Assembly: GCA_036417435.1 (NCBI GenBank)
Contig: CM070900.1
Location: 114,243,315-114,307,314 of the forward strand
Direction of reading: 5' to 3'
Length of the DNA: 64,000 nt
Source of the DNA: Inia geoffrensis
Lineage: Eukaryota > Chordata > Mammalia > Artiodactyla > Iniidae
Positions 36,905 to 60,112 of the stretch are shown here, one piece after another. A model generated the notes under the pieces. It was not told the DNA's origin, made no database searches, and saw only the letters and a list, made by a program, of their open reading frames with translations. The position numbers and the translations under genes are program-made. Each line of letters begins with the position of its first letter. Position 1 is the first letter of the stretch.

Positions 36905-37780
36905 GCCTACTGGACTCAACAACGAGAAAACAAACAACCCGATTAAAAAATGGGCAGAGGGTCCAAATAGACATTTTTCCGAAGAAGACATGCAGATGGC
37001 CAACAGGCAGATAATTTCCTAATTATCAGGAAACGCAAACAAAACCCACAATGAGATCTCACCTCACGCCTGTTAGCATGGGTACTATCAAAGAGACAAG
37101 AAATGACAAATGTTGGAGAGAATGCAAAGAAAAAGGAACCCTCATACACCGTTGGTGGAACTGTAAATTGGTGCAGCCACAGTGGAAACCAGTAGGGAGA
37201 TTCCTCAAAAAATTAAGAACTACCATATGACCCAGCTATTCCATGTCTGTGTATTTACTCGAAGCACACGGAACCACTAATTTGAAAAGATACGTGAACC
37301 CTCATATTCACGGCAGAATTGTTTATAATCGCCAAAATATGGATACAACTTAAGTGTCCATAGATGGATGAATGGATAAAGGTGTGTTATATATACAAAG
37401 CGGATTATTACTTGGGTGTAAAAAGAGAAGGAAATCCTGCCATCTGCAACGACATGAACGGACCTGGACAGCATTATGCTAAGTGAAATAAGTCAAATGG
37501 AGAAAGACAAATACCTTATGATTTCACTCATATGTGGAATCTAAAAAGACAAAACAAGTGAACAAACAAAATAAAATAAAAATAAACTCACAGATACAGA
37601 GATCAGCTTAGTGGTTACCAAAGGGAAAGGGGGTTTGGAGGGTGGGTGAAAATGGGGAAAGGGATGGTGGTGAATGGTAATTAGACTTGTGGTAGTGATC
37701 ACTTTGTCATGTGTACAGGTGTCAAATTATAATGCTGTACACCTAAAGCTTATGTAATTTTTTTTAAGTTTAAAAAGTGT
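36905..37780 (+). mobile_element. Old LINE-1 3' end
   Basis: Decayed ORF2 C-terminus (aaaaaatgggcagagggtcc, acatttttccgaagaagaca, ttggtggaactgtaaattgg, agacaaataccttatgattt), then an L1 3' UTR ending ctgtacacctaaagcttatg and a T/A-rich tail. Multiple stops. Confidence 0.8.
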
Positions 37781-39745
37781 ACTTGATAAGAAGCACTATC
37801 ATTGCTTAACTGGTAATGCTTTTCTTTCTTAGTTGTACATCTAGATGGAAATGTACCAAAATGTTAACAGTGGCATCTCCGGGTGAATAGTAGAATTACG
37901 AATGATTTTATATTAAATCAAAAATAAGAAGATTAAATGGCATTCACATAACACATACCACACTATTTAATGATGGAAAATAGAAACCAAATTTGGTACT
38001 GAATTTTATCACAAAATCCACAAGACATTAAAACATGTATTAAGTACAAAGAATGTAACAAACATATATATAATATAAAAAACAAATCTTACTCATTTTG
38101 CTAATACTATGTATAGCAAATCTTACCTCTAATCTCCACATCAAAGTCAAATTTGCTGCATCTTGAAGATGTTAGAGTTGAGCCAGAGTTGCAAAATCTT
38201 GAAAGGCAGAGTTAAGACTTAAAAAACAAACAAACAAAACCTCCCTTAGTTCTACAGCACTCAAGCCTGTCAGGTGTTAGTTAAAATAAGGAGTAAGCAT
38301 GGATTTCATATTTTTCCTTAAGAAATAGGTTCCGACTGCTGATACAGTTTTTCTTGCAACCACACAGCGAAACTCAGGTGAGATGGATTGTTGGGGTTTT
38401 TTTTAATGATACTGAGCATTCTGATATAATGTGAAAAACTCCAGACTTGGCAGTAATTTTGACATGTTGCCTCAGTATTATATACCGTGATAGCAATTAT
38501 CATTTGTCTGTTTTTGACAGAGTTCTTGGGATTGAGTTTAAACCTTTATACAGTAAGGTGGAACAGCCATGGAGTTTAAAATCCAAGAAACAAATACCAT
38601 AAGAAGAGCTTCCCATATAAGTTCTGAAGCAGCTATAAAAAGGGGAGGGGAACTGGTTACTCTGCCTAGTCAGAGTTTTATTCAGTTGTGCCAGAAGGAG
38701 GGAGACAACACAGCCGTGGGATACTGTTCTGGGCACGGAAAGCATCCTGTAACTGCATGTTGGCAAGGGGGAGACAGGCTAACAAAGGGGACAGAAGATG
38801 TACTTGACAGTAGAGAGGGTTATTAGATGAGTAGGAGGAGATGGCATATGAGACGTAGGCTGGGGTGTGGTAGGAAAGAGCCTTGGTGGTAAAGATGAAC
38901 AGCTTCAATTTCACGTGAAATACAATAAAGGCCCAGTAAAGCAAGTCCAGAAGCCGCAAATAATGGCTACAGTACAGCATTTCAAGCTGTCTACAGGGTA
39001 GATATTTAGATAAGGAGTCTTGAAAAGGGGAGGTTATAAAAGTCATGAGAGAAAACATTCAAAACTTAGTCCAAGTGTTTTCATAGAAATGAAAACACAA
39101 GCAGGGATTTACAGGTGCCAGAGTTGGTTGTTTGTTTCTGATGTTTTCGTAGTTTGAATAAATAGGAGGAGGAAAACAAAATGAAGCAAGTAAACTCAAG
39201 TTTAGGTGTTTAAGAAATAGTCACATGACTGAATCCAAAGAGAAGAAAGGTGATAATTAGGGTAAGTGAGGAGGATCTTAAGTAAAAATGATAGGGGATA
39301 AGAATTTCTTGGCAACTTGTCAGTTACTAAAGTGTTTAGGAAGACATTGTAAAAAAAAAAAGAGAAGTAGAAAAATAAATAATGATAATGATTTATAATA
39401 TCCTAAAGGGTTCAAACAGAAGGAATAATGTAATAGAGTGACAGGGTTGAATCATTTAATGTGCTTAAACAATTTTCCAAACTACGAGTAAATCTCTTAA
39501 GTTTTTGGTTAAATGGAATTCTAGTTTGATTTAAACAGCTGATTCTTATTTTTTCACAAATAAGTTATATTCCAACTGGAGAGATTTTACTAAAAATTCT
39601 GAAGAATTCAGCAATTGTTCACTAGCCCTTAATAATTTAAAACAACTTTGGTAATAAAGGCATCATTGTGAACCGCGCTTTTAAATCCAAAGTTATTTGA
39701 ATGGTTAGTATATTTGACCTTAACGCTAACATTTTAACAAATTTA

Positions 39746-39758
39746 CCACTAGGTGGCG
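39746..39758 (+). promoter_or_regulatory. CTCF-like core site
   Basis: ccactaggtggcg fits the CTCF core CCASYAGRKGGCR at all 13 positions. It lies about 1.7 kb upstream of the ARRDC3 start. A weaker same-direction match is at 39827. Confidence 0.5.
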
Positions 39759-39826
39759 AAAAAACCCAAATAGTATCTGTTAACAAAGCTAGTACAAGAT
39801 CCCAAGTACTTGAACAACTAAAATAG

Positions 39827-39839
39827 CCACCAGGTGTCA
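39827..39839 (+). promoter_or_regulatory. Weaker CTCF-like site
   Basis: ccaccaggtgtca, one mismatch in the core (GGC to GTC), same orientation as the site at 39746 and 81 bp away. Confidence 0.3.
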
Positions 39840-41303
39840 TCCAAGAGAGGAAAAAAAAAAAAAAAAAGACTTCTCCCCACTCAAATACAAAAATTCAGTT
39901 TTAAGCACAACCATCTAAGCTCTATCAGAGGTAAATACCCGGTCCATTAACTGTCTAAATAGTTTGCATATTTATACTCTATATAATTTATACAATGCTC
40001 TTGACTCCAAGATACTGCCTTTCAACTAAAACCCAACTAAGTAAAATTTAATTTCTTTAAAAAAACAACAAAAAAAACGGCAAGACCAATGAATGAGCTC
40101 AATGTATTGTGACTCAGTTTCAACCTATCGAAATACACTGCACAAAAGAACCTAAAACCGCTTAGACACAGACAGCCAAGAATCTTCCAAAGTGTATTTG
40201 GTTATGTATATATACTTCCAGATTCATATTCTTTTTCCCTATATTTCTCTCCTATAAACAATTTCATTGATTGCAAAAAAGTCTAGATAATTATGCTGTT
40301 ATGCCTTGAATCCCGGTGTGATTTTACGAAAGCACTGAAATTTGTTACCAAAACGTTCACAGCAAAGAGACAAATGTACCTGTTCTTAAGAAAGATGTAT
40401 AATGAGAATTATGTTGAACAGTCCAAAGCTGAAAATTAAAATTAAAGCTTTACAGAATTAAGCCCTATTTATATAACAAACCATGCTTTTTAAAAAACCA
40501 TTTTCTGCACTTCACTAACTTCTAACAAAGATTTTTCAACGCTGTTGTAAACATTATGTCAGCTAAAACACTATGTCATGTTGCCTTTTATAAGGTGATA
40601 CTTTTTCTTAATCCTCTGGACACAGGAGTTGTAATCATGTCATACCCTGCAAATCTAACGGTAGGGGGTGTCTCAAAAAAGGACATTTTCTTCCTTCTAG
40701 GAAGTGGTCAAACCTTGTTTTTCCCTCGTGTCATCAGGCAAAAACTTGATTGTTTTTCGTTGCTATCGAATTAAGAGATGGAAGAGAAAGTAGTTCAGGA
40801 GAAAGCAAAATATACTGATTAAACTATACTTGCTTCTCTTCCTTGCTCCTTATAGTATTCTCTTTTAAGGTCTCGACTCGACCTCGACTGGGCTCATTTC
40901 CACCCTGCCTACAAAGCACTGGTTTTAAAAAGAAAAAATTCCAAGCCAAGAATGCTCTTGTCTATGAACATTATCTCTTCTCTGGTTTTTATTACATTTT
41001 CTTTTGAAATTCGTTAGATTATGTTCAACAACCAGCCCTTGCCCAACCGGTTTCTCCCCTTCCCCCATCTCTCTACACACATCACTTTTTCCTCCTCCCA
41101 TCAGGGCAGTAGGCAAAACACTGCAGTGCCGGGAACGCACGTTTCGGGCCGGTCACTCAGCAGTTTATTCTCACTTGGCTTTGCAAACAGCTCCCCACCC
41201 AACCTTGTCCCCCAGTTCCCTCCTTCGGCCATTATCTTTCTACTAGACTGTGCTCAGTAAGGGACTCCAGCTAGCACGTCGAGGGTTTACGGTAGCCTGC
41301 CTA

Positions 41304-41308
41304 CCAAT
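41304..41308 (+). promoter_or_regulatory. CCAAT box of ARRDC3 promoter
   Basis: CCAAT within ctaccaataggag, about 150 bp upstream of the inferred start. This is a normal NF-Y position. Confidence 0.5.
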
Positions 41309-41451
41309 AGGAGCCTACAATGAAGAGAAGTCAGGTTCAGCCTCCCGGCAGCCCCAGTGTCTTCTTCCCCTGGCTGTACACCCACTGTACCCGCGAGCGA
41401 GCCGGGCGCGGGGCGGGGGGGGCGCGGGGAGGGCGGACAGCAGCCGCGGCG

Positions 41452-41463
41452 TGCGCATGCGCA
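41452..41463 (+). promoter_or_regulatory. NRF1-type palindrome tgcgcatgcgca
   Basis: Perfect 12-bp palindrome matching the NRF1 consensus YGCGCAYGCGCR, at the edge of the inferred ARRDC3 start. NRF1 sites cluster just upstream of CpG-island starts. Confidence 0.7.
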
Positions 41464-41464
41464 C

Positions 41465-41748
41465 TGGGGTTGTTTTTCACAAAGCTGCTCTTAAAGTGAG
41501 CTGGCAGCTTCTAGCCGCCCGTCTTTGTAAGGAGACCACTGAGACTAGCAGGATCGCGGAGCAGCAGCCTCTGTGCTGCCCTGACTTTTAAAGAAATCTC
41601 AATGAACTATTTGTAAAGAATCACTGATCCTGCCTGCAAGCTCTTCGCACGGCAAAGACATCGATCAGTGTTAAGTGAAGATCACATTTTATATGTGATC
41701 TTGACTTTTTTGTCTTACATTATATTTTTTATAGATTTTGTTATAAAC
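41465..41748 (+). other. ARRDC3: ARRDC3 5' UTR (start approximate)
   Basis: The transcription start is inferred to lie just 3' of the NRF1 palindrome; no TATA box is evident. No intron is needed, since the CpG block runs directly into the ATG exon. It contains a tiny upstream ORF (41602-41616). After that the ARRDC3 frame stays open from 41617 to the ATG. The left boundary is a guess to within about 100 bp. Confidence 0.6.
41602..41616 (+). CDS. Minimal upstream ORF in the ARRDC3 5' UTR (MNYL, stop)
   Basis: ATG AAC TAT TTG TAA, in the same frame as ARRDC3 and 132 nt upstream of its ATG. The start context is weak (T at -3), so leaky scanning is expected. Its TAA closes the ARRDC3 frame upstream and supports the ATG at 41749 as the real start. 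A regulatory role is inference. Confidence 0.45.
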   Translation: MNYL

Positions 41749-53168
<11,420 letters not shown>

Positions 53169-55480
53169 AGGAATACTTGATTAAATCAAGTTGATGTGGG
53201 TTCCAAACTGTATCTCTTCCCTTCCCGGCTGAGGACAGAGAAGTATCTTGGAGACACGTTTTCAGAGGAAGTGGAATTGCTTTTGCCCAGAAAAATGGCG
53301 AATACATGAAACAACCAGTGATCATGCTTTAGAAGCCTACAGCAACATTCTGGGACTGCTCCAACATGCTTGAAGATCTAAGCTTTTTTCCTTTAAAACT
53401 GGCACATACTAAGAGCAGTCTTCTTAGCCTATGGTCATACGTGTCAAGACACCACGTTGTAAAGAGGGATGATTTCCTTCTTTTGATTTGAAAATTTGCA
53501 CATGCTCAATGCTTACATTGTGCGGTTCCATGTCACTACAGCTTTTTTTTTTTCCATTTATGCCAGACTCTTGATACTCTTTTAAAACTTGTTTGCAGTG
53601 AGCACAACAAGGAACAAAAGAAAGCTTTGAAAAAAACTTTAACATGAAAAAGAACGCACTGACATTTTTTTTTTTTTAATTTAATATAGCCTGGACTTTA
53701 CCTGCGTATGCACATGCTCAGAATTGTCCTACTAGGCTGACCATGTATCACCTCTTCAGCTTGGATCCTATTGTGGATTTATTTACAAACATCAAATGCC
53801 TTCAAGCCAATCCTTCTTGCTGTATGTTTTGCAGCCTACTGTAGTAGATACGCAACAGATATGTGGGAAAAGAGATAAGAGGAGGAAGCTAATAAGAGAC
53901 TGTCAAGATTGTATACCTTCTTGATTTCTTTTAAGAATTTGTTGCCTTTCTACTATTACAGCAAAGCAGCATTTTGTTACTGACTGCCTAAAATCACTTA
54001 ATCTCAGGTGAACGCATCACTTGCCAAACTGTTGGAATGCTATTTGTGTTTTGTTGCACTGTTGAGTTTTTTTGTTTGTTTGTTTGGTTGGCTTTTTGGA
54101 GAGGGAAATTTGGAAAAGGGACATACACAAAAGTGATAACCCACCCGCATTGCCTTTTTATCATTACATATGAGAAGAAACTAGCAGAGCTAAGAATGGA
54201 GTAAAGAGAGGCAGTATGGCAGGCACCAGCAAAGAGTTAAGGGCTGTTGCTCTTTAAAATTATTGTTATTTTTTATTATTATTTTAAAAGTATGGAAGTT
54301 TTCCAGTCACTGGAAAGGAGGAGAAAGTGCATTTATTTTTATACAGAGCTACATAATTACCTCCAAAACACATATGTTGGAAATCGTTTTTGCTGGTGCA
54401 GAGTATTTTCATGAGCAGGAATATGTATGTTCAGATTATGATTAGAGAGCTCAATTTATACATTTCCTATCCTGCTCAAGCTTGACAGAGCTTGAAAACC
54501 CAAGTTTATTCTAAAAGTGTATAACTTCAAAATTACAAATACTAGAATATGTGCTGGAATAATAACTTTTATATTTTTGTGGTTCTTTTAATGAAAGTAT
54601 TTTCTTCCATTACCTAAAGATTTTGCTAAGCATGAGAAATCATTCACTTTGAGTATATATAGTTATGAGGAACGATCACATCAGTAAATTATAGCTTATA
54701 TTAAAGATAATTTACATTTGGCTCATAAATATACCAGCATTCATGAAGACACTTATAACTCCATTTTCCAAGGTACCAAGTTGTACTGATTGTCTTATTT
54801 TAGAAGGAATTCAGCTCTGATGTATCTTAATGAAAATCAGCATCTCTGTTGTTGCAACATATGCGTGAAATGGGTCTTAACATCTATCCTGCCATTTAAT
54901 CCCACGGTTAATAAAGTGGCTGAAAATAATAGTAACTCTGGCTTGGTGCTTGACCTGGTTAAATACTGTCTTAAAGCTTCATACAAAACAAATAGGCTTT
55001 TCCATAAGTGGCCTTTAAGAAAACATGGAAGACAATTCATGTTTGAAAAATGCTGACAGGGTGAAGAAAGCCCATGTAAAAATGAATCGCGTTTTAAGTG
55101 ATTCGGTTAAAGGGTTTGGGCTCCCATAGCAAACTAATACTAGATAATAAGGAAATGGGGGTGAAATATTTTTTTATTGTTGTTAAATCATTTTGTGAAT
55201 GTCCCCCTCAAAAGAAGCTAATGGAATATTTGGCATAAAGGGCATTTGGTGGTTTTATTTTTGTTGGGGCGGGGGGTGGGGGGATTGTCAGAAAATCCCT
55301 TTTCTCTTCTTATGTCTAACTGACTAGGGAACAATTATTGATATGCATAGCATTGGAATACTTATCACCTATCACCGTATACTCTTTTAAATAACACATG
55401 AGGAAAGAATGACCAATATTCTGATAATTGGCACTGGGTTACAAAATGTGATAAAATTTCAAGTATATAAAACTTTATCA

Positions 55481-55486
55481 AATAAA
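55481..55486 (+). terminator. ARRDC3: Possible proximal poly(A) signal of ARRDC3
   Basis: AATAAA followed by a T-rich tract (gttttattttcccc). A second candidate AATAAA lies at 54910-54915. Use of either cannot be judged from sequence. Confidence 0.4.
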
Positions 55487-55826
55487 GTTTTATTTTCCCC
55501 ATTAAAGTATTCCTTTCCTTTCTTACTTAGAGGCATTACTCCTTTCTAAATATTGGTCAATTCTTGATATAAGATGTGAGGTTCACAGGTGTATTCCAGT
55601 ATTCAAGATAGATTCCTGATTTTTCAATTAGGAAAAGTAAAATCCAAAACGTTAGCAAAACGAAGTGCAATATTAAATGTTTGCTTTATAGATTATATTC
55701 TGTGGCTGTTTGTAATTTCTCTCTTTTTTTCTTTTTTATTTGGTGCTGAATATGTCCTGTAGGCTGTTTTAAGAAAACAATATGTGGGAAATGATTTAAT
55801 TTTTCCTATTGCTCTTCCTTGTGGAA

Positions 55827-55832
55827 AATAAA
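55827..55832 (+). terminator. ARRDC3: Main poly(A) signal of ARRDC3
   Basis: AATAAA followed within about 10-30 nt by GT- and T-rich sequence (gtgttttcggttttttt), the usual downstream element. It is the last canonical signal before unrelated repeat DNA. Confidence 0.75.
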
Positions 55833-55938
55833 AGTGTTTTCGGTTTTTTTCCTTTTTGTAAACTTGTTTGGAGATTTATTTAAATCTGATCATATCAGTA
55901 ACTCATCATACATGCAAACACAATTAAGACTACAGTTA

Positions 55939-56066
55939 GGGAGTTCCCTGGTAGTCTAGTGATTAGGGTTGTGCTTTCACTGCCATGGCCTGGGTTCAAT
56001 TCCTGGTCAGGGAACTGAGATCCCGTAAGCCACACAGCATGACCAAAAATTTTTTAAAAATAAAAT
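55939..56066 (+). mobile_element. Older tRNA-Glu-derived CHRL-type SINE
   Basis: Short form keeping the tRNA head (ccctggtagtctagtgatta and gggttcaattcctggtcagg, A and B box regions). Duplication gactacagtta / gactacaatta at 55928-55938 and 56067-56077. Just downstream of the ARRDC3 poly(A) site. Confidence 0.88.
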
Positions 56067-56699
56067 GACTACAATTAAACTCTTAAACCATTCTGGGTGA
56101 GAATTGTTCTAGCTCTCTGCTAAAGAAAATTACTGAAGGCTTACAGGAATTTTTAGTACGAATTATCGTTTTACTTAATGATTCATTAAGCTATGGATTT
56201 TTTAAATAAAATTTAAAAGTTAGAGAAAAAGATATATAAATTTCCATCTTATATATGAACCAAACAACCAGGTATAGTTTCAGGTACTAATTCCTTCTCT
56301 GTGTGAGATGTCCAAGTTTCTAGTATTTTAAGAGCACATAAATTTAAAAGTTGTATTAATCTAATCTTCAAACAATTTTTCTAAATTTTAAAACGTCCTT
56401 TTTCTCAAAGAATGTCTGAATTTTATAGTGACTTGTAACATTAAGAAGTACGTTTGGAATCACATTTAGAAGTTATCTTCTTTCAGTGTTTATACATTCA
56501 TGGATGAACTATCAAGTTGTATATGTGCCTTAGTATATGATTCTCCACTCTTCTCAAATGTATACACACATGGAAAAAAGTGTTACAAAGAGACATTTAG
56601 AGACAGACATTTATATTGTATTTTATAGAAATACTATCATCCTTGTTAACAGCAATCTATGTAATAATATAAGAAAATAAAAATGACAGAAGAGGAATC

Positions 56700-56815
56700 A
56701 TAGCATGAGAAGGGGAGACCTAGGTTCTGGGTTCTATGGCTTTAGATGTAGCCTTGAACAAGATATGTGAATTTTGATTTCTTCATCTGCAAAGGGGAAA
56801 AGTAGCTATCCGAAG
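56700..56815 (+). repeat. MIR SINE relic
   Basis: gacctaggttctgggttcta, gccttgaacaagatatgtga, ttcttcatctgcaaagggga. Confidence 0.7.
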
Positions 56816-57480
56816 TCCTTTTCATGACTGCAGATACGAGGTTATAATACATATTTAGGTAAAGAAATAATGCTCTGTCAATTATTAAAACATTGGAAAT
56901 TAACCATGCTGCTTCTAAATTTGCATTTGAATACTTTTAGACAGTTCAGTACATGTCTCAAATTATATAAAAGACAGTTATCTGGGTCTAATTTTTGCCT
57001 TACATCACCTATACACATCAAACTCCCTTTGTCATTAATTATAATTTATTGAATGGCCAACATTGGTATATTTATCAGGACTTCTGATTGTAACAGAGGG
57101 AGAAACTCAGACTAGCTTAAGTAAAATGTATTAAATAGTAATTCCAGGGATGAACTATATTAAGCACATTTGGATCCAGAAATCCAAATAATCCTCTGGG
57201 GACACACATTTCTCATCTCCATTCACTTACCCTTTTTCATATTAGCATTATTTTTTCCTATCAGCCTATTCTTTCATGTTAGATGGGTCAGAAAAGATGA
57301 CCTCAGCGTTTATAGCTCACAAAAGAAATTCTATCTCAAGTCCCCAAATCACTTGTTAGGGAAAATCCTGGTTGGCCAATACCTGGGTCATGTTTAATGC
57401 TACCTAGAATGGATTTCCCAATAGAAAGAGTTCTGTTCCCAGAAGAAGGGAGAAAAGAGATCACTATATTCTTACTATTC

Positions 57481-57626
57481 AAGTGCTGTCCAAACCAGCA
57501 GCAATGGCATCACCTGAGAGCTCATTAGAAGAGGAAAATATCCAGATCACAGAATATTGACCCAAAACACCTGTTTACATGATTCCCAGGTGATTTGTAC
57601 AATAAGTACAGCAATGTTTGAGAAAC
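57481..57626 (-). mobile_element. MER5A-like DNA transposon relic
   Basis: caaaccagcagcaatggcat, caggtgatttgtac and caatgtttgagaaactgc match the antisense of MER5A (hAT-Charlie non-autonomous) in order and spacing. Confidence 0.65.
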
Positions 57627-57829
57627 TGCAGCACACCAAACAAACGTATCAGACGAAAACAATAGGCAACTGTTTTCATGAATCCCAAGGTGTAACAGAG
57701 CTGAGGATTTGGGCCACTTAATATGTGAAAAATAACCATGCCATTTTAAATCCCAAGGCATACTTATAGCTTGATATTTTTGAGATAGAACTTTGTAACT
57801 ACTGAGATGGTGGTAAATTTTTTTCTTTA

Positions 57830-58160
57830 TTTTTTAAAATTTATTTATTTTTGGCTGCATTGGGTCTTCGCTGCTGTGCGTGGGCTTTCTCTAGTTGCAG
57901 TGAGCGGGGGGCTACTCTTCGTTGTGGTGTGCAGGCTTCTCATCGCGGGGGATTCTCTTTGTTGCAGGGCATGGGCTCTAGGCACACAAGCTTCAATAGT
58001 TGTGGCATACGGGCTTCAGTAGTTGTGGCACACAGGCTCAGTAGTTGTGGCTCACAGGGTTAGTTGCTCCGTGGCATGTGGGATCTTCCTGGACCAGGGA
58101 TCGAACCCATGTCCCCTGCGTTGGCAGGCAGATTCTTAACCACTGCACCACTAGGGAAGT
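57830..58160 (-). mobile_element. CHR-1-like SINE, minus strand
   Basis: Long form reading from tttatttatttttggctgca to accactagggaagtccc. First member of a four-SINE cluster. Its head abuts the next SINE's head. Confidence 0.9.
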
Positions 58161-58396
58161 CCCTGGTGGTCCAGTGGGCAAGACTCCGTGCTCCCAATGC
58201 AGGGGGCTGGTGTTCAATCCCTGGTCGGGGAACTAGATCCCACATGCATGCCACAGCTAAGAGTCCACGTGACACGACTAAGAGTCCTCATGCCACAACT
58301 AAGAAATCCGCATGCCTCAACTAAGAAGTCCACATACCGCAACAAAGATACTGCGTGCCACCGCTAAAACCCGACACAGCCTAAATAAATATTAAT
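58161..58396 (+). mobile_element. CHRL-type SINE, plus strand, head-to-head with the previous one
   Basis: Starts ccctggtggtccagtgggca, with a B box ggtgttcaatccctggtcgg and tail cctaaataaatatta. No gap separates it from the minus-strand SINE on its left. Confidence 0.85.
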
Positions 58397-58397
58397 A

Positions 58398-58640
58398 GGG
58401 CTTCCCTGGTGGCGCAGTGGTTGGGAGTCCGCCTACCGATGCAGGGGACGCGGGTTCATGCCCCGGTCCGGAAGGATCCCACATGCTGCGGAGCGGCTGG
58501 GCCCGTGAGCCATGGCCCCGCTGAGCCTGCGCGTCCAGAGCCTGTGCTCCGCAGTGGGAGAGGCCACAGCAGTGAGAGGCTCGCGTACCGCAAGGAAATA
58601 AATAAATAAATATTTATATAAATAAAAATAAATTTATTTT
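58398..58640 (+). mobile_element. CHR-2-like SINE
   Basis: Complete, tail (aaat)n. Third in the cluster. Confidence 0.9.
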
Positions 58641-58650
58641 TAAAAAAAGA

Positions 58651-58984
58651 GGGACTTCCCTGGTGGCGCAGTGGTTAAGAATCAGCCTGCCAATGCAGAG
58701 GGACACAGGTTCAATCCCTGGTCCGGGAAGATCCCACATGCCGCGGAGCAGCTAAGCCCACGCACCACAGCTACTGAGCCTGCACTCTAGAGCCCATGAG
58801 CCACAACTACTGAAGCCTGCGTGTTCTAGAGCCCGTGCTCCACAGCAAGAGGAGCCACCGCAATGGGAAGCCCGCGCACCATAACGAAGAGTAACCCATC
58901 TCGCCACAACTAGACAAAGCCTACGCGCAGCAACGAAGACCCAATGCAGCCAAAAATAAATAAAATAAATAAATAAATTTATTA
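58651..58984 (+). mobile_element. CHR-1-like SINE
   Basis: Long form ending agccaaaaataaataaa. Fourth in the cluster. Confidence 0.9.
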
Positions 58985-59611
58985 AAAATTAGTTTTAAAA
59001 AATCATCCCTTTTAAAAAAAAAGTGTATAGTCTAATGTGAGTCAAGAAAACAAATATGTATGACACCTATATTAAGAACTTCTGATACATCATACATAGC
59101 TAATTCTAACTGGAAATGGATTTTTGCTAGTTCTAAATTCAAGACTTACATACGCTTTCAACATTAATTTCCAATCTAAACAAAATAATTATTACCTCTG
59201 GCACTGGTAAGTCTCTGGGAACACTAATAAAGTTAAAAAAATGAGTTAGAACATCACTTTGTATAATTTAGAGGTCTGTTTACCAGTTACACAGAACAGT
59301 CTTAACAGTGAACAGAAGGTTGCGAAAAATTAAAATATACTGCCCTAATTTTTAACCTTATAAGATGATGTTACTTTTGCCTTGTAGGCAACTTGTAGGT
59401 CTAACAGTGATGATGCAACTAGTGAAAATCAAAGTATTACACTGTTATGACTTTAGATGATAAGAATTTTTGTCTAAAGAAAAAGCTATCTGATTCTTAC
59501 TGAGTATATGAATTTGGATTTATTAGGTCAATTTTGTCACATGAATTAGTAGCTTAAACAATGATAGAAATGCAAAAAAATGTTAGAATAAGCAGTCAGT
59601 TTCTGTCTTTT
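58985..59611. other. Intergenic, no feature recognised
   Basis: AT-rich DNA between two SINEs. Confidence 0.5.
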
Positions 59612-59839
59612 TTTTTTTTTTTTTTTTAATTAATTTATTTTTTTTTTTGCGATACGCGGGCCTCTCACTGTTGTGGCCTCTCCCGTTGCGGAGCACAGGC
59701 TCCGGACGCGCAGGCTCAGCGGCCATTGCTCACGGGCCCAGCCGCTCCGCGGCATGTGGGATCTTCCCGGACCGGGGCACGAACCCGTGTCCCCTGCATC
59801 GGCAGGCAGACTGTCAACCACTGCGTCACCAGGGAAGCC
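59612..59839 (-). mobile_element. CHR-2-like SINE, minus strand
   Basis: Complete, with a long T tract on the left and a T-rich duplication (ctgtcttttt / ctgcctttttt). Confidence 0.9.
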
Positions 59840-60096
59840 CTGCCTTTTTTTTTAAAAAAAAGAAAATCAATATTTCCATCTTCTAGTACAAGGCCTGCTT
59901 TGATAATCTAGACATCTTGACAGGTCTGAATCCCAAAAAGTAGTACTCAAGATGTTTAGAATATTAGGAAAATAATAGGAAACTCAAATACAGCACATGG
60001 ATCTTGCAAACAAAACAGTATGCCGGCAGCCTATAAAAACATACCCAGAACCTACAACAAAATCACACAGGCATTCTTCTCCAAATTGTCAATTCC

Positions 60097-60112
60097 AAAA
60101 TTACAAAAGCAG
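60097..60112 (+). repeat. Left direct repeat of the tRNA-half insertion
   Basis: aaaattacaaaagcag, identical to 60148-60163. Confidence 0.9.

Larger units (their letters stand above)
37781..41289. other. Upstream region of ARRDC3
   Basis: No gene recognised. Contains the CTCF-like pair at 39.75-39.84 kb and A tracts. 38.8-39.05 kb is faintly reminiscent of an ancient LINE, not assigned. If an antisense RNA starts in intron 1, it would be transcribed leftward across this region. Confidence 0.5.
41290..41600 (+). promoter_or_regulatory. ARRDC3: ARRDC3 CpG-island promoter
   Basis: A GC-rich, CpG-rich block peaks at 41395-41470, with GC boxes (ggggcgggg-like). It has a CCAAT box at 41304-41308 and an NRF1 palindrome at 41452-41463, and directly precedes the ATG exon. 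The TATA-less layout is typical of a broadly expressed, inducible mammalian gene. Confidence 0.8.
53169..55855 (+). other. ARRDC3: ARRDC3 3' UTR
   Basis: AT-rich, with no interspersed repeat recognised inside, as expected of a constrained 3' UTR. It follows the TGA at 53166 and runs about 2.7 kb to the AATAAA at 55827-55832. Earlier AATAAA hexamers at 54910 and 55481 could give shorter forms. A young-family SINE begins only downstream, at 55939. Confidence 0.8.

Noticed and set aside
41250..41591. 113-codon open frame in the ARRDC3 promoter
   Set aside because: A promoter CpG-island frame spanning the inferred transcription start. No family resemblance.
58161..58260. tRNA-Glu gene
   Set aside because: It is the tRNA-derived head of a SINE, with a SINE body and tail following. 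The same applies to every other CHR head in the window.
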